Source: Macrotis lagotis
Lineage: Eukaryota > Chordata > Mammalia > Peramelemorphia > Peramelidae
Assembly (NCBI RefSeq): GCF_037893015.1
Contig: NC_133658.1
Location: 255,596,397 to 255,660,396 of the forward strand
Reading direction: 5' to 3'
DNA length: 64,000 nt
Position numbers and translations under genes: made by a program. Positions 10,806-21,624 of this stretch are shown piece after piece. The notes below the pieces were generated by a model, which was not told where the DNA came from, did no database searches, and was given only the letters and a program-made list of their open reading frames with translations. The first letter of the stretch is position 1, and every line of letters begins with the position of its first letter.

Positions 10806-12944
10806 TGAAATGCAAAAAGAACATTATTTGGTTTAGTGCTTTTGCTCTGGTTGGCCGGATGCCCTAAATTTGAGGAGGTAGTTGGCTTTTCTGGGAACTT
10901 GAGCCTCCAGGGGTAGACTGAACAATAATCCCAACTTCCTCAATGAAGAGAGGATAGGAAAGTTCACCAACTTCCCTAGCAAAGGGCTTAATGAGAGATA
11001 GGTTGATGGAAATTAAATAGGAACTTTTTTCCAACATGTTTCATTAACTTTGGTACACTAAAACCAACCTGTTTATTTAAGACCAGAAAACTTCAAGATA
11101 AAGATGGAAAACAGGTGCCAGTGTTACATCCCTTCCCCTAGATAGTCAGGATTTGGTCACATACTAGTTTTCCCTTATGGCTTCCTCAATAGCACCAAGC
11201 ATATCATCTCAATAAAGAAGATTTACTCATCTTAACAAAGGCAACCAGCCTCAGTCAGGGCCCTACTTTGATTTACAATTGATTATGTTTTAACATGTGG
11301 ACTCAACAAATGGAGATGGCTGACTAGCTAGAACAATGAACTTGTTAGTTAACAGAATTAACAGTGTGTTGTTTAACTGTAATGACAGCAATAAAACAGG
11401 AGATGTGAAGCTGATATAGTCACAACTGAATCGTAATGGATGAGATATTTACAGCAAAGCTGTTAAAACGTTGAATAAAATATGGGAGAGCAAAAGCAGA
11501 TGTGTTTTTATTCTTCCGAGTTGAAGCTTGCAAGGTAAAAGATAGTATGAGTAATAATCACAGGTTCTGGATCACAATGCATTAATAAATATTCATATGG
11601 TACCAGCCGCTGAAACTTTCCAGATACAGAAATAAAGTGAGAAAGCCTGTTCTTGCAATACACTTTGCTAAGTTTAGCTTTCCAGGCACACATGTCAATA
11701 TCTCCATTAGGCTCTTTTCAAAGTTCTTTTATTTTTCCTCGTGTTCCAGCCTGTGCTGGTTAAACACTCCGATTTCCTTTTTTCGATGTCATAGTATTTC
11801 TCTCTCAAAATAAAAGAAAGTGGAAAGAAACTATAGTCTATTAAAAGAAAAGACATATAATTCAAATGGAAAATTGAGGTAGAGGGAAATAATAATCCCC
11901 CCCCTTTTTGTTGGGAGGAAGAAACTGGCTTCATATCTTGCTATTCCTTCATGATGCTTAATTTTATATGGACAAGCCAAATATACATTCCACATATTTT
12001 GTAATTTTCAGTTTTTTTAAGAGCAGAGAACCAGAGGAAGAATATTCAAAATTGCCTGCCAGGCACAGATGTTAAACAATTTGGAAAAATGATTTGAGGT
12101 GTAAAGGTATCAGATGTGTATAGATAACATTTCCCTATTTCCCTTTCCTTCCTTTCTGAGAGGGAAAAAAACAGCTATAATAGGAAGGGAAACGTCTGGC
12201 AAAACTTCTTCTGAATTTCATGGGGGTGGGAGGGAGGGGTTAGAAGGGGTCAGGGTTTGGGAGGCTCAGATCCGCTCACACTCTGGCTGAGCTCTGCTCT
12301 CCCCCCAGTGTGACTATGGAGTGCACGGATATCTGAGACTCCTTGATAGATGACCATGTGGACTGCAATCTGTAGGCACAACAGGGCTCAGTTTGGGTTG
12401 CTATGGTAGCCTTTGTTCACAATTTCCCTGCTTTGATGGGCGTGTGTATGTACCTTGGCTTGTATGTGGAGCTGCACTTGCTTTGTGTGCTGGTTTCATT
12501 TTTCTCTGTTTTATTAATGCCACTGTCCTTTTGTCTTCCCTCCCGTCATAATGTCTCCTCCACAGACTCGCACTGAATCTTTCATTTGGCTCCATTCTTT
12601 TGCTTTCCCTCAGATTATCTCTGTTGGCTCACAGGGAGGTTTTGTTGGTTTTGTTGTCTGTCCCTCCACTGTCCCCACTGCCCCCCTCCACTTTTTCCCC
12701 CTTCAACTCTCATCATCCCTGCAGACTTGCACTGAGTTTTTCTTTTTTTTTTCACTTTAATGTCTTTCTCATAAATTGGAATTAATATGCTGTTCACCAG
12801 CCCAATATACTGAATCCCACCAAGTGAGGAGTGGGATAAGACCCTTTAAGGTCAGCCTGGGGTCAAAGATGGGTCAGAAAGGAAGCGTGGACAAAGGACC
12901 TTTTTTGAAGACAACTTACTTGGCACTCTGTGATGGACTGATAA
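10806..12944. other. unassigned 2.1-kb stretch, likely non-coding unique DNA
   Basis: No repeat family was recognised. 11250-11720 is compositionally balanced and repeat-free. 12240-12760 is unusually pyrimidine-rich and GC-richer than its surroundings, with a splice-acceptor-like 'ctctgctctccccccag' near 12309. Several overlapping 60-75-codon frames exist on both strands in 12401-12985, which argues for low-stop composition rather than a gene. Confidence 0.4.
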
Positions 12945-13175
12945 ACGTGAAATTGGGAACACCCAGATTGGAATTCCACCTCTGATGATGACTAACTGCC
13001 TCTAACTTAGGAGATATGTGACCTGAAGAAGGAAATCACCCTCTTTGAGCTTCAGTTTTCAAACCACAATTGTTCCTCTGTCACAGGACAGTAGTGTAAA
13101 TCAAATGGACTAACACATGTAAGACATCTGCAAACCTTAAAGAACTAGATATATGTCAACTATTATTATTACTGT
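12945..13175 (+). repeat. MIR SINE
   Basis: Diverged but ordered: 'aattgggaacacccagattg', 'gatatgtgacctgaagaagg', 'ctctttgagcttcagttttc' and a 3' end 'tgtcaactattattattact'. Confidence 0.65.
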
Positions 13176-13449
13176 CATATGCTGAAGAAAAACTCATCTC
13201 CAGGACATTTTTCAGGTATATTCCTTCTGTTCTTGGAGCAGGTACATATTCAACATATCTGTAGCTATTTTTAAGAGCCATATATGGAAAGGGCTAGAAA
13301 TATTGTCTAGATGGCCAGGATCCATGAACTTAAAAAAAATGGTGTCCTTTGTAATCCTATTTAAAACCATTATTTTGAGAAGTGATCCACAGGATTTTCC
13401 TGGGCTACTGAAGAGATTTCTCATGTTAAATGTTAAAAATAACTATTGT

Positions 13450-13592
13450 AAAGCTAGGTGGCAGAGTGAATAGAGTACCAGTCTTGGAGTCAAGAAGACA
13501 TGAATTCAAATCTGGGCTCAGATACTAAATAATTACCTAGCTATGTGACCTTGGGCAAGTCACTTAACCCCACTGCCCTACAACCCCCCCAG
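13450..13592 (+). repeat. short tRNA-derived SINE (WSINE/WALLSI-like)
   Basis: Head 'aaagctaggtggcagagtga', 'cttggagtcaagaagacatg', 'ataattacctagctatgtga' and 'cttgggcaagtcacttaacc'. This is the short marsupial SINE without the MON1 3' body. Confidence 0.8.
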
Positions 13593-13599
13593 ATAAACT

Positions 13600-13687
13600 G
13601 TGTATAAAATATGCTGAATCCATTGCATGAATAAAATGTGCTTAGTGTTGACCATGGTGTAATTGGGCATGTGATTCCCATCCCTAT
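13600..13687 (+). repeat. direct repeat A of an unclassified pair
   Basis: Shares most of its ~90 bases with 14235-14324: both contain 'atatgctgaatcc', '...tgaataaaat...', 'tagtgttgacca', 'gtgtaat' and 'cccatccct'. The repeat family is unknown. Confidence 0.7.
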
Positions 13688-13699
13688 ACACACATATAC

Positions 13700-13865
13700 A
13701 CATGTTAAAAACCCCTGATCTAATCTAGGAAAAGGAAACTGAGTCACAGAGATTAAATGACTTTCCCAAGTACGCTCAGCAAGTGGTAGAATCGTGGTTT
13801 GAGCCTCTGTTTCCTGACTCCAAATCTATTGCTCTTTCCAAGTCATCAAATTGTCTCCCAAAATA
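13700..13865 (-). repeat. MIR SINE
   Basis: 'aaaggaaactgagtcacaga', 'gactttcccaagtacgctca' and 'tttgagcctctgtttcctga' read as an antisense MIR. Confidence 0.7.
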
Positions 13866-14234
13866 AGCTGGAAATCTTGTGACATGTTGGAAAGCAAATG
13901 TCACTTAGTTCAGCAGATGAATCCTGAATGAGTCAGTTCTTTGATTAAACTCCAGTTCTCATGTTGATGTGTGCAAAATTAATAAGACATTTATCCTCAA
14001 TGAAAACTTGAGTTTAAAGGCACACATTCCTGGTAACTTCAGCTGTAGAATTATTTGAAATTATACAATGATTTTTTTGGAATAAAATATGCTATCTTTT
14101 TTAATATTGGTATTTAGAATTTGAGTGACCCATGTTAGTTAACCTTGTTGCAGCTTAATTCTCTGTTACTCTTTAAACCAGGTGAAAAATTACTTTGTGC
14201 GTCTGACTTCCTCATTTATATTAAGAATGTGCAG

Positions 14235-14324
14235 TATATAATATGCTGAATCCTTTGCTTGAATAAAATATGTGTAAATATAGTGTTGACCACAGTGTAA
14301 TCAGGCATGATACTCCCATCCCTA
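14235..14324 (+). repeat. direct repeat B of an unclassified pair
   Basis: Second copy of the segment at 13600-13687, same orientation, about 630 bases downstream, with a few small insertions (for example an extra 'taaata'). Confidence 0.7.
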
Positions 14325-14787
14325 AAATAACTTCATTGACATTTCTATCCTCGAGGGATAGAAAACAATGAGGCAGTCATGGATATCAAATATTCTTTGT
14401 AAAATAACAAAAACATACCCTCTTTTAGGAATCTATATTATATCTCTGCAATTTGATATGGATTTTAAAATGCAAAATGAAAATCCTTTTTTCCCTTTTC
14501 TAGTTGATTGATGATAAATTAATAGTCTGATAAGTTTTAAAAAGTACAATCAATGAATAGAATAAATAAATTCTTCACTAGTACCGATATGAATTAGACT
14601 ATAATTTGGTTCCAGTTAAATCATCAGAATCCTATGCTCCCAAAATCTCAAACTTAAGACTAGACCTCATCTTTATGAACAAGATTTAAAGAAACATGTG
14701 AGAGAGTTTGTGGCATGCTTGAGGATTCACTAGGAGCCTAAGTTAAAATAAGGTGAGCAGGTTTCAACCTCATGATCCATTGATCCA

Positions 14788-15318
14788 GTGGGACAGTTCT
14801 TCCTTAGTTTACTTGAGAATGAATTTCCTATTACTGATAAATTAATTTTCTACCAAGGACTGAGCACAAAGCTCTTATTCCTTTATCTTTGCAAATATAA
14901 TCAGAATAAAGAGAATTTCATACCCATAGAAACCTGGCCCCCTTCAGTGGGCAATTGTCATGAAGTTTTGCTAGGGTGGATTTTTCTAGACAAACATTTC
15001 TTTGTAGTTGTAGCTAACATGCAAAAATCTACCACTCAAAACTGGGCCCACAGCTCTGATGCTGAATACAACAGCTTGGCCAATCAGATTCCATTGTACT
15101 GCGTTGCCAAGGTAACTCATACACAGTCGCAAAAACAGAACAATCAGAGTGGAAAGGAGCCCAAAATCCAGAATGCTGCATTTCCATGCTTTTTAATGGA
15201 GATAAAATGTGGAATTATGGAATTCCCATGGGTAGAAACACCTCCTCATTTCTCTCTCCAGTATTCCATCTATTTTCTAATGTTTTGTGCACACACACAC
15301 ACCCAAACACACAAATAA
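14788..15318 (+). other. 176-codon open frame, not recognised
   Basis: This is one of the longest stop-free ATG frames in the window and does not lie in a recognised repeat. The predicted product starts MGQFFLSLLENEF, has no membrane or domain pattern I recognise, and ends in His-Thr repeats encoded by an ACAC-rich stretch (15285-15315). There is no splice, poly(A) or homology support. A CCAAT motif and a perfect RFX X-box lie inside it (15080-15116), so the region may be regulatory rather than coding. In a 64-kb AT-rich window a frame of this size can arise by chance. I treat it as probably non-coding. Confidence 0.2.
15080..15116 (+). promoter_or_regulatory. CCAAT box plus RFX X-box motif
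   Basis: CCAAT at 15080-15084 and 'gttgccaaggtaac' at 15103-15116. The second fits the RFX X-box pattern GTNRCC-N2-RGYAAC in both half-sites. Known X-box sites bind RFX factors and often lie near NF-Y CCAAT boxes. Whether this one is used is inference. Confidence 0.35.
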
Positions 15319-16269
15319 CTACAGACCTTGTCTAATCATTGGTAGTAAAATTTGGTATAAGTAAATGGTGGTATGCTTTGACTTGAGTTGCAAGTCCCCA
15401 AATCTTAAAGAATTAAATTTCCAGATGATTTTTGAGAAACTATAAAAAAGAGAATGGAAAGAGGGAATGACATCTTTCCACATTTCCCTTTTCTTTTGAC
15501 ACTTTTCTCAGAAGGTAAACAGTGTTGCCAGGTGACATAATGCTGATGCTAGCATTTGCTGACAAGGAGCAGAACTAAAACCACTGTAATGCTTTGAGAC
15601 ACTAGCAACAACAATCTAATCCTCAATGGGGTTAAAGGATTTGGGATTACTGGTCATGGAGAAGAGAAGCAAAGGGAATAAATAATCTGAGTCACTTTGC
15701 CCCTCGATCGACAAGGTGTCTCTCACATCATAGTTCATAACTTTTAATTTATTCCTCTTCTATGAACCTATCATAGTCTAATTTATAATTAACTCAGGAT
15801 TTGAGCCCGGAACATTTGCACAAAACTCTCCTTATTGGATATGAGAGTGATTGCTCATCACCTATGTGAGGGAGAACCTGAAAGAGGAGAAATATTCTTC
15901 TTCCTTCTTGATTTTAAAGAGGACACGACTTCAGATTCTCTTCAGGGATAAATTAAAGAGAAAGAGAACAGACTTCATGGAGGAAATAGCTAGCTACCCC
16001 AATATGTCCTTGATTTCCAGATTTACTCAATAGAGATTTTGGGTAATTGTCCCTTTGGTAAAATTGGGATTATATAGATAGATAAAGCATTTACTAAGGG
16101 CTTAGTATATGAACTGGGAATGAAGGGAGAATCGATAGGGTCTCTCAAGAAATGATGATCCTTGTTAGGGACTCACAAATCAGGAAAGCAAGTCCTTGGT
16201 GAGATAGGGGACTCTTGGTTGAGCTGAGATAACTCACTGTGAATGAAATAGTTCACTCTAAGTATTGTC
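15319..16269. other. unassigned sequence
   Basis: No recognised element. The 60-codon frame at 15851-16033 is not recognisable. Confidence 0.45.
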
Positions 16270-16425
16270 TGGTTTATTCTAGTCTAGATTATTTCTCTAT
16301 TAGACTGTGAGCTCCTTGAAAACAGGGACTGTTCTCTGACTTTCTGTCCCCAATACTTAGCAAAGTGGCTGGCATATATAATAGGTGCTTCATAAATACT
16401 TGTTGATTTGACTTCAATACTCTTT
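16270..16425 (+). repeat. LINE-2 3' end
   Basis: 'attagactgtgagctccttg', 'aaaacagggactgttctctg', 'gtggctggcatatataatag' and 'tcataaatacttgttgattt'. Clear L2 terminus. Confidence 0.85.
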
Positions 16426-16644
16426 TGCTATCAGTGTGCATAAATATTGCTGCGGTAGTTGCTTGTCATTGTTTTTTGCTATTTATGCTCAATGACAGTC
16501 TTTTGTGCAACTATCATTTGGTAGAAAGGGAACATGCTTTCAGATTTAAACTTGTCCTACTCCCTCCTATTTAAGTAAGTGATCAGAAAATCCGCTTGAA
16601 CCCAAGGGGGGAAATCATCTTCCCTAAACTAATAGTAGTTACCT

Positions 16645-16850
16645 AGTCTGAAGAGAATGAGATGGCCAGTCTCATAGCTTCTATTCTCACTCCTCTCCAG
16701 GGAAGAATCAGGATCTCTTGGACAGGGATTGAGCAAGATTCTCAAGAGCACTATCAAAGCCTTCCTAAAAGCTATATTTAGAATAACCCATATGGATATG
16801 CCCATAGCCCAAAGACAAAGCACACCCAAGACCCTATTTAAGATTTTTTT
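16645..16850 (+). repeat. unclassified interspersed repeat, copy 1
   Basis: Homologous to 33560-33755: both carry 'gatggccagtctc' or 'aatggccagtctc', then '...cagg...aatcag...tctc', '...gactct/gattct...', 'agataaaccca' or 'agaataaccca', and 'aaa(g/a)cacac...gaccc'. It could be a piece of an LTR or a DNA element; the family is not recognised. Confidence 0.55.
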
Positions 16851-16854
16851 TTTG

Positions 16855-16985
16855 TCCCTCTTTTGTCTTCCCTTCTATTATGAAGTCCTTGATACTACGG
16901 ACAAGCCTCTCATTTACTAGCCCTATCTTTCTACCCTCAATGTTTTACACACAGTATTTGCTAAACTGTTTTATGCAACTGGTTA
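16855..16985 (+). repeat. probable LINE-2 3' end, diverged
   Basis: 'ttatgaagtccttgatacta' and 'cggacaagcctctcatttac' resemble the L2 'ctccttgagggcagggactg' block. Weak, and the element could instead continue the unclassified repeat upstream. Confidence 0.4.
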
Positions 16986-16993
16986 CTGGTGAT

Positions 16994-17006
16994 CATTATA
17001 CTCTTT
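16994..17006. repeat. target-site duplication, left copy
   Basis: 'cattatactcttt' recurs exactly at 17181-17193 on the far side of the SINE. Confidence 0.85.
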
Positions 17007-17180
17007 TGTTTTTCTTAGGTTTTTGCAAGGCAAATGGGGTTAAGTGGCTTGCCCAAGGCCACACAGCTAGGTAATTATTAAGTGTCTGAGACCGGATTTG
17101 AACCCAGGTACTCCTGACTCCAGGGCCCGTGCTTTATCCACTGTGCCACCTAGCCGCCCCATTATGCCACCTAGCTGCCC
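17007..17180 (-). mobile_element. short tRNA-derived SINE (WSINE/WALLSI-like) with duplicated head
   Basis: Antisense SINE: 'ggtttttgcaaggcaaatgg', 'aggccacacagctaggtaat', 'gactccagggcccgtgcttt' and 'tgtgccacctagccgcccc'. The last ~21 bases (the 5' head of the SINE) are duplicated: 'gccacctagccgcccc' is followed by 'attat' and 'gccacctagctgcccc'. A perfect 13-bp target-site duplication brackets the whole unit. Confidence 0.9.
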
Positions 17181-17193
17181 CATTATACTCTTT
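17181..17193. repeat. target-site duplication, right copy
   Basis: Identical to 16994-17006. Confidence 0.85.
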
Positions 17194-17316
17194 ATAGAGG
17201 AATGCTCCCAAGTTCTCCAGGCTGACAACTATATATAAAAGCACAGGAGACTTATTTGGATTGGTCTGAGATAACACTGGTGCTTTATTAGGGCACTGAC
17301 CAAGCCTTTGAAAGCT

Positions 17317-17377
17317 TATCATCCATCTATTCATCCATCCATCCAACCATTCATCCATCTATTCATTCATCCATCTC
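17317..17377. repeat. (ATCC)n microsatellite, imperfect
   Basis: Repeated 'tcatccatc' units with 'tattc' and 'aacc' interruptions. Confidence 0.9.
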
Positions 17378-17624
17378 CAAAGAGCAATGTGGGTTTTTAA
17401 AATAAACTGACCCATCTTGCCTTTCTGTTCTGGCTCTTTTTAGTCATATAAGGAGTAAGATTACGCAGTATTTTAGCAAGGGAAGCATATATCTTAGCAG
17501 ACTTGTGATAAATGACAATCCCTAGAAAAATCCTTTGATACAGAAGGTTCTATGAATGTCGTCAAATCAGGGGGACATTTTTCTTCTCTAGACTTGTTCA
17601 TAGCTTTGAAGATGCTAACACAAT

Positions 17625-17700
17625 GAAACCAAACACTGTTTCAGAGGACTCCTGATGAAACCATACTATGCACCTCCTAATAGAGATGATGGAATATAGA
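17625..17700 (+). repeat. L1/HAL1-type 3' fragment
   Basis: 'agaggactcctgatgaaacc', 'atgcacctcctaatagagat' and 'gatgg' match L1-type 3' sequence. A related block is at 29812-29840 in the HAL1-like element. Confidence 0.55.
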
Positions 17701-17790
17701 GTATATTATTATAGCATATATTATTTATATTTTAATATATCAATATAATATATAATATGTCAATGTTATATTGCTCATATTATATTGAGA
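17701..17790. repeat. AT-rich low-complexity tract
   Basis: Dense 'atata/tatta' sequence without a strict unit. Confidence 0.8.
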
Positions 17791-17794
17791 AGAC

Positions 17795-17980
17795 AGGGCT
17801 GATTGGAAAAGACTAATTTTGAGAAAGATTGAAGGCAAAAAGGAAAAGGAGATGGCAGAGGATGAAAGAGATAGTATTATGGAAACAATGAACATCAACT
17901 TAGTCAAACTTCAAGAGATAGCAGAGGATAGAGGGACCTGGTGTGCTGTGGTCCATGGGGTCACAAAGAGTTGAATGATA
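17795..17980 (+). repeat. RTE (BovB-like) LINE 3' end
   Basis: 'gagaaagattgaaggcaaaa', 'ggagatggcagaggatgaaa', 'atggaaacaatgaacatcaa', 'ctggtgtgctgtggtccatg' and 'gggtcacaaagagttgaatg' reproduce the ordered 3' end of RTE/BovB-type LINEs. Only the last ~190 bases remain. Confidence 0.75.
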
Positions 17981-17985
17981 ATAAA

Positions 17986-18885
17986 AGAATATGTACATGT
18001 CTGTCTATATCAACATATATACATACATAGTCACATATGTATACTTACATATAAATATATCTATATGGTCAGTATGAAAATTTGTGTTGTGTAGTTATAA
18101 GTAATCTAACGTGTTTTTCTTGCTTTGACAATGGACAGGGAATGGGGAAATGAGAGAGAGAATCAAAAAAGATACTATGTGATTTATACACTAGACAGCA
18201 TTCTATAAAAACTGATATTTGCCATTTGAAGTTTTCAGACCAATTGTTTCTAGCCAATCCAGTAGATTTTCATTGGTCTCTCATTTTCTCCCAAGGTCTT
18301 CCCAAGCCCAATACTGAAGAGATAGGTCAACATTTCCATTTGATTTCTGTCTCCAATGACTTTGAAAATAACAGATGTCCCTAATATGGTTTGGAACATG
18401 AACTCAAGCTGGAAAAAACTCAGATGGATAGAGAACCAAATTAAAAACATCTTTTCCTTATTATCATCTGCCATAAGAATCTGGTAATAGCCATTTCTCA
18501 TTTTAAAACACTGAGAACCACACTAACATTGATAGACAAAAAAAGTGGATGGTTCAGAGCAACATGAGATCTTTGCCTGACATATTGCCCTACTTTGACT
18601 CTTTTCTTCAAAGTATGGTAATCCATAAATATTCACATCTTTTCTACTCTCCTTCCATATACCACCACTTTAGATAATGCATATATGTACTACTACTGTT
18701 CTCTATCAGACCAGCACTGATCAGTTTTTGGAGATGGTTTCTGAAATCTTCCATCACAGTTAATGGAATCTCCCAGATCATTTCCAGAATGTTCAGGAGT
18801 CAAACTACTGGAGAGTTCCTCTATGTTTTGAATTCTGTGCTAATACTGACTTCCTGCAAACATGGCACCATTCAACCCAACAAAA
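17986..18885. other. unassigned sequence
   Basis: AT-rich start, then no recognised element. Minus-strand frames at 18069-18257 and 18250-18501 (62 and 83 codons) are not recognisable. Confidence 0.45.
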
Positions 18886-19010
18886 ATTTATTATGCAACA
18901 AATAAATGCAAGACTTCATTCAATGGCCTTAATAGTTACCCTGGTTATAGTCCATGGAAGGAAATGCTGGACACAAATATCAAAGAAAGAACTCACATCC
19001 CAATGAGGTA
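18886..19010 (-). repeat. possible LINE-2 3' end, antisense
   Basis: 'caacaaaaatttattatgca' and 'agaactcacatcccaatgag' resemble an antisense L2 terminus. Very diverged. Confidence 0.35.
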
Positions 19011-19384
19011 AGATAATAAAATTGTCTTACTGTGACTTCATTGCTTAACAGAAAATTTGCAAACCATGCTTCCTTCCCCATTGGGAACCAGAGGATACAA
19101 CCTTAATTTGACTTCTGGCTACTTCAACTTTTCATTAATCATCAGAGCCAAATTATTTCTAAGGGGGAGAATGCACTGAACCAAACCTCATTTCCTCACA
19201 TTAAAATTTCTCTGAGGATTCTCCCTTCTCATTATTGTTTTTAATATCTGAATAGAATGGAGATTCACTATTGTTTGTGTGACATCCAGCCATTAGCTTA
19301 TGTGCATAAGGAACTTCAGGCTTCTATGGCATAGATATATAGTTAGGAGCCCAGTATCACAATTGATCAACATATACTTGGCCT
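19011..19384. other. unassigned sequence
   Basis: Nothing recognised. Confidence 0.45.
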
Positions 19385-19555
19385 AGAAAAGTGGAATAGT
19401 AGAAAGAACTCTGGCTTTGGAGTCAGACGACCTATGTGACTTTGGGTGGTTTGCTATTAGAAATACCCAACTCTTGTTTTTTATAAGATTAAATGAAATA
19501 TAATGTATGGAAAATAATTTGCAACTGAAAAGCATCCTATCAATGTTTCCTAATG
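19385..19555 (+). repeat. MIR SINE
   Basis: 'ctctggctttggagtcagac', 'acctatgtgactttgggtgg' and a 3' 'attaaatgaaatataatgta' portion. The middle is eroded. Confidence 0.65.
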
Positions 19556-19904
19556 GATAGGTAACACATTGAATTGATTTCTTACAGGTGATAGTCTATC
19601 AGAAATCTTTTGCTAGAGATTCTGATTTACCTGAGAAACCTCATAATCTCACTGTCCTTCTATTATAATATTCCCAGTTCTCCTTTCTCAAAGCCTTTAT
19701 TTTCCTGTTTTGCATGGAAAATGTACCATTTAAGTAAGGTGAATTCTCTTACAATTAAAAAAAAACCTGAAACACAAGATAACATAGTTATCTAATATGA
19801 AAGTATATTAATTTATTTTTTTTTATCAAATATTGCCAAGTATATCCTTGAGATCATGTCTAGATTAGTTCTCAACTATTGACCTCTCCAGTATTTATAC
19901 TGGA

Positions 19905-20160
19905 AGTAGATTACCAAGTGAATAGAGAGTTGAACTTGAAGTCAGGAAGCATGAGTTCAAATCTTGTCTCAGATCTTTACCAAGTATGTAACCCTGGGCA
20001 AGTCACTTAAGATCTACCTACCTTAGTATCTTCTTCTGTAAAATAGGAACAATAACACTTAACTCCCAGGTTTTTGGGAGGATAAAATGAGATAATATTT
20101 GTAAAGCACTATGTAAACTTTAAAATGCTATTCAAAATGCTAACTATCATTATCATCAGG
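19905..20160 (+). repeat. MIR/THER-type CORE-SINE
   Basis: Nearly complete: 'gaagtcaggaagcatgagtt', 'ctgggcaagtcacttaagat', 'taaaataggaacaataacac', 'aggataaaatgagataatat', 'gtaaagcactatgtaaactt' and an 'actatcattatcat' end. Confidence 0.8.
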
Positions 20161-20294
20161 AATCAGATTATATAGGCTGAATTAGCTTCAGAAAATCAGA
20201 GGATATGAGACAAAATGGACTTCTAAGATTATGCAGATCAACTTTTATTTTTACAGAAGTGAGCTACAACTCAGAAGAGTTTCATTCTAAAACT

Positions 20295-20420
20295 AGTACC
20301 TTTCTATGTGACCAATCAAGTAGCATATTACTTCACCACTCTAGCCTTATGTTTCCTCATCTCTAAAATACAGAGACCAAGACATGATGAATCTCCAGCT
20401 CTAACATTCCATAAACTGGA
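20295..20420 (+). repeat. MIR fragment
   Basis: 'ctatgtgaccaatcaagtag', 'tttcctcatctctaaaatac' and 'gctctaacattccataa' in MIR order. Confidence 0.55.
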
Positions 20421-20484
20421 GGAACAGAGAATTGAGTGATTCTTTCTCATAAATATAACCTCTGGCACTCTGTATATTTGGTAG

Positions 20485-20705
20485 ATAAATAATTACGATT
20501 AAAGTTAGAAAGATCTGAGCTGGATTCTTTTTTTTTTTTGATCCTGGACATTTCACTGAATCATTCTGAGTTTCAACTTATTCACCTGAAAAGTGAGAAT
20601 ACTAATAATATTTACCCCATATGATTTTTATAAGGAGAAAATGTAAATGAAGCTTTTATATATGCTTTAAAGTGCCATATAAATATGAAATATCATTTTT
20701 ATCTA
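20485..20705 (+). repeat. MIR SINE
   Basis: 'agaaagatctgagctggatt', 'gagaatactaataatattta', 'aaagtgccatataaatatga' and 'aatatcatttttat'. A poly-T run interrupts the head. Confidence 0.65.
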
Positions 20706-20914
20706 ATGGTTATATTCAAATTCCTTAACCCATGACTTTGAAGATCCTAAGTAGACAATTGGTCCATTTATCTGAAATTACTTGGGGAGGTTTTGACCCA
20801 TATGAATTAATTTTCCAGAGAACCAAACTGAAGATTATCCCTTTAAGTCAAAGAAGATTTTGTCACCATTTTTGTAGGGAAATCTTTCCAAAATGTTTTA
20901 CACACTTCCAAGTC

Positions 20915-21405
20915 TAATTGTTTATTATTTATTTTTCCAATTATATGTAAAGATGATTTTCAGCATTCCTTTTTGTAAAGTTTTCTCCCTTCTACCCTCC
21001 CCTCTCCCCAATCTTATGAGAGCAAGTAATCTAAATTATATATGTACAATTGTGTTATACATATAGAGTCAGAACAAAAAGGGAAAATCACAAGAAGGAA
21101 AAAGAAAAAAAATTAAAAGGTGGAAATAGTATTCCTTGATCTTCATTCACATTCCATAATTTGTTCTTTGGTTGTGGATGGCACTTTCCATTGTAAGTCT
21201 TTTAGAATTATCTTTGATTGCTGTATTGCTGTAGTTGATTATCATGCAATGTTGCTATTAAGGTGTGCAATGTTCTCCTGCTTCTGCTCACTTCCCTTAG
21301 CACGAGTTCAGGTTTTTTTCAAAATCTGCCTGCTCATTGTTTCTTCTAGATTAATAATATTCCATTATATTCATATCCCACAACTTATTTAGTCATTATT
21401 AAATT
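20915..21405 (-). repeat. LINE-1 3' end, antisense
   Basis: Read on the minus strand it gives the last codons of an L1 ORF2 (the block around 21240-21300 corresponds to 'gtgagcagaagcaggagaac') and a 3' UTR. It ends at 20915-20950 in an A-rich tail, seen as T-rich on the plus strand. A 90-codon plus-strand frame at 21120-21392 is its shadow. Confidence 0.7.
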
Positions 21406-21624
21406 GACAGATATTTCAAATCTTATTAAAGAAAGTATAATGTTCAGGGGATATTCAGGGGAAATTGGCATCTTTGGTGTGAAGGCTTGCTGTACCTTTT
21501 CAGGGCTGCTCTGCCTTTGCCACCTATCACCCAATTCTCACTGGTGATTTCAAGAAGCTGCAACATGCTGGTAAACTGGCTTGGCAGATGGGCTAAACCA
21601 GGTTAAGAATAATGGATAGGTACC
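21406..21624. other. unassigned segment between two opposed L1 ends
   Basis: Contains 'ggtgtgaaggcttgctgtac', 'gctgctctgcctttgccacc' and 'agatgggctaaaccaggtta'. It feels like a marsupial repeat, but I cannot name it. Confidence 0.35.
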
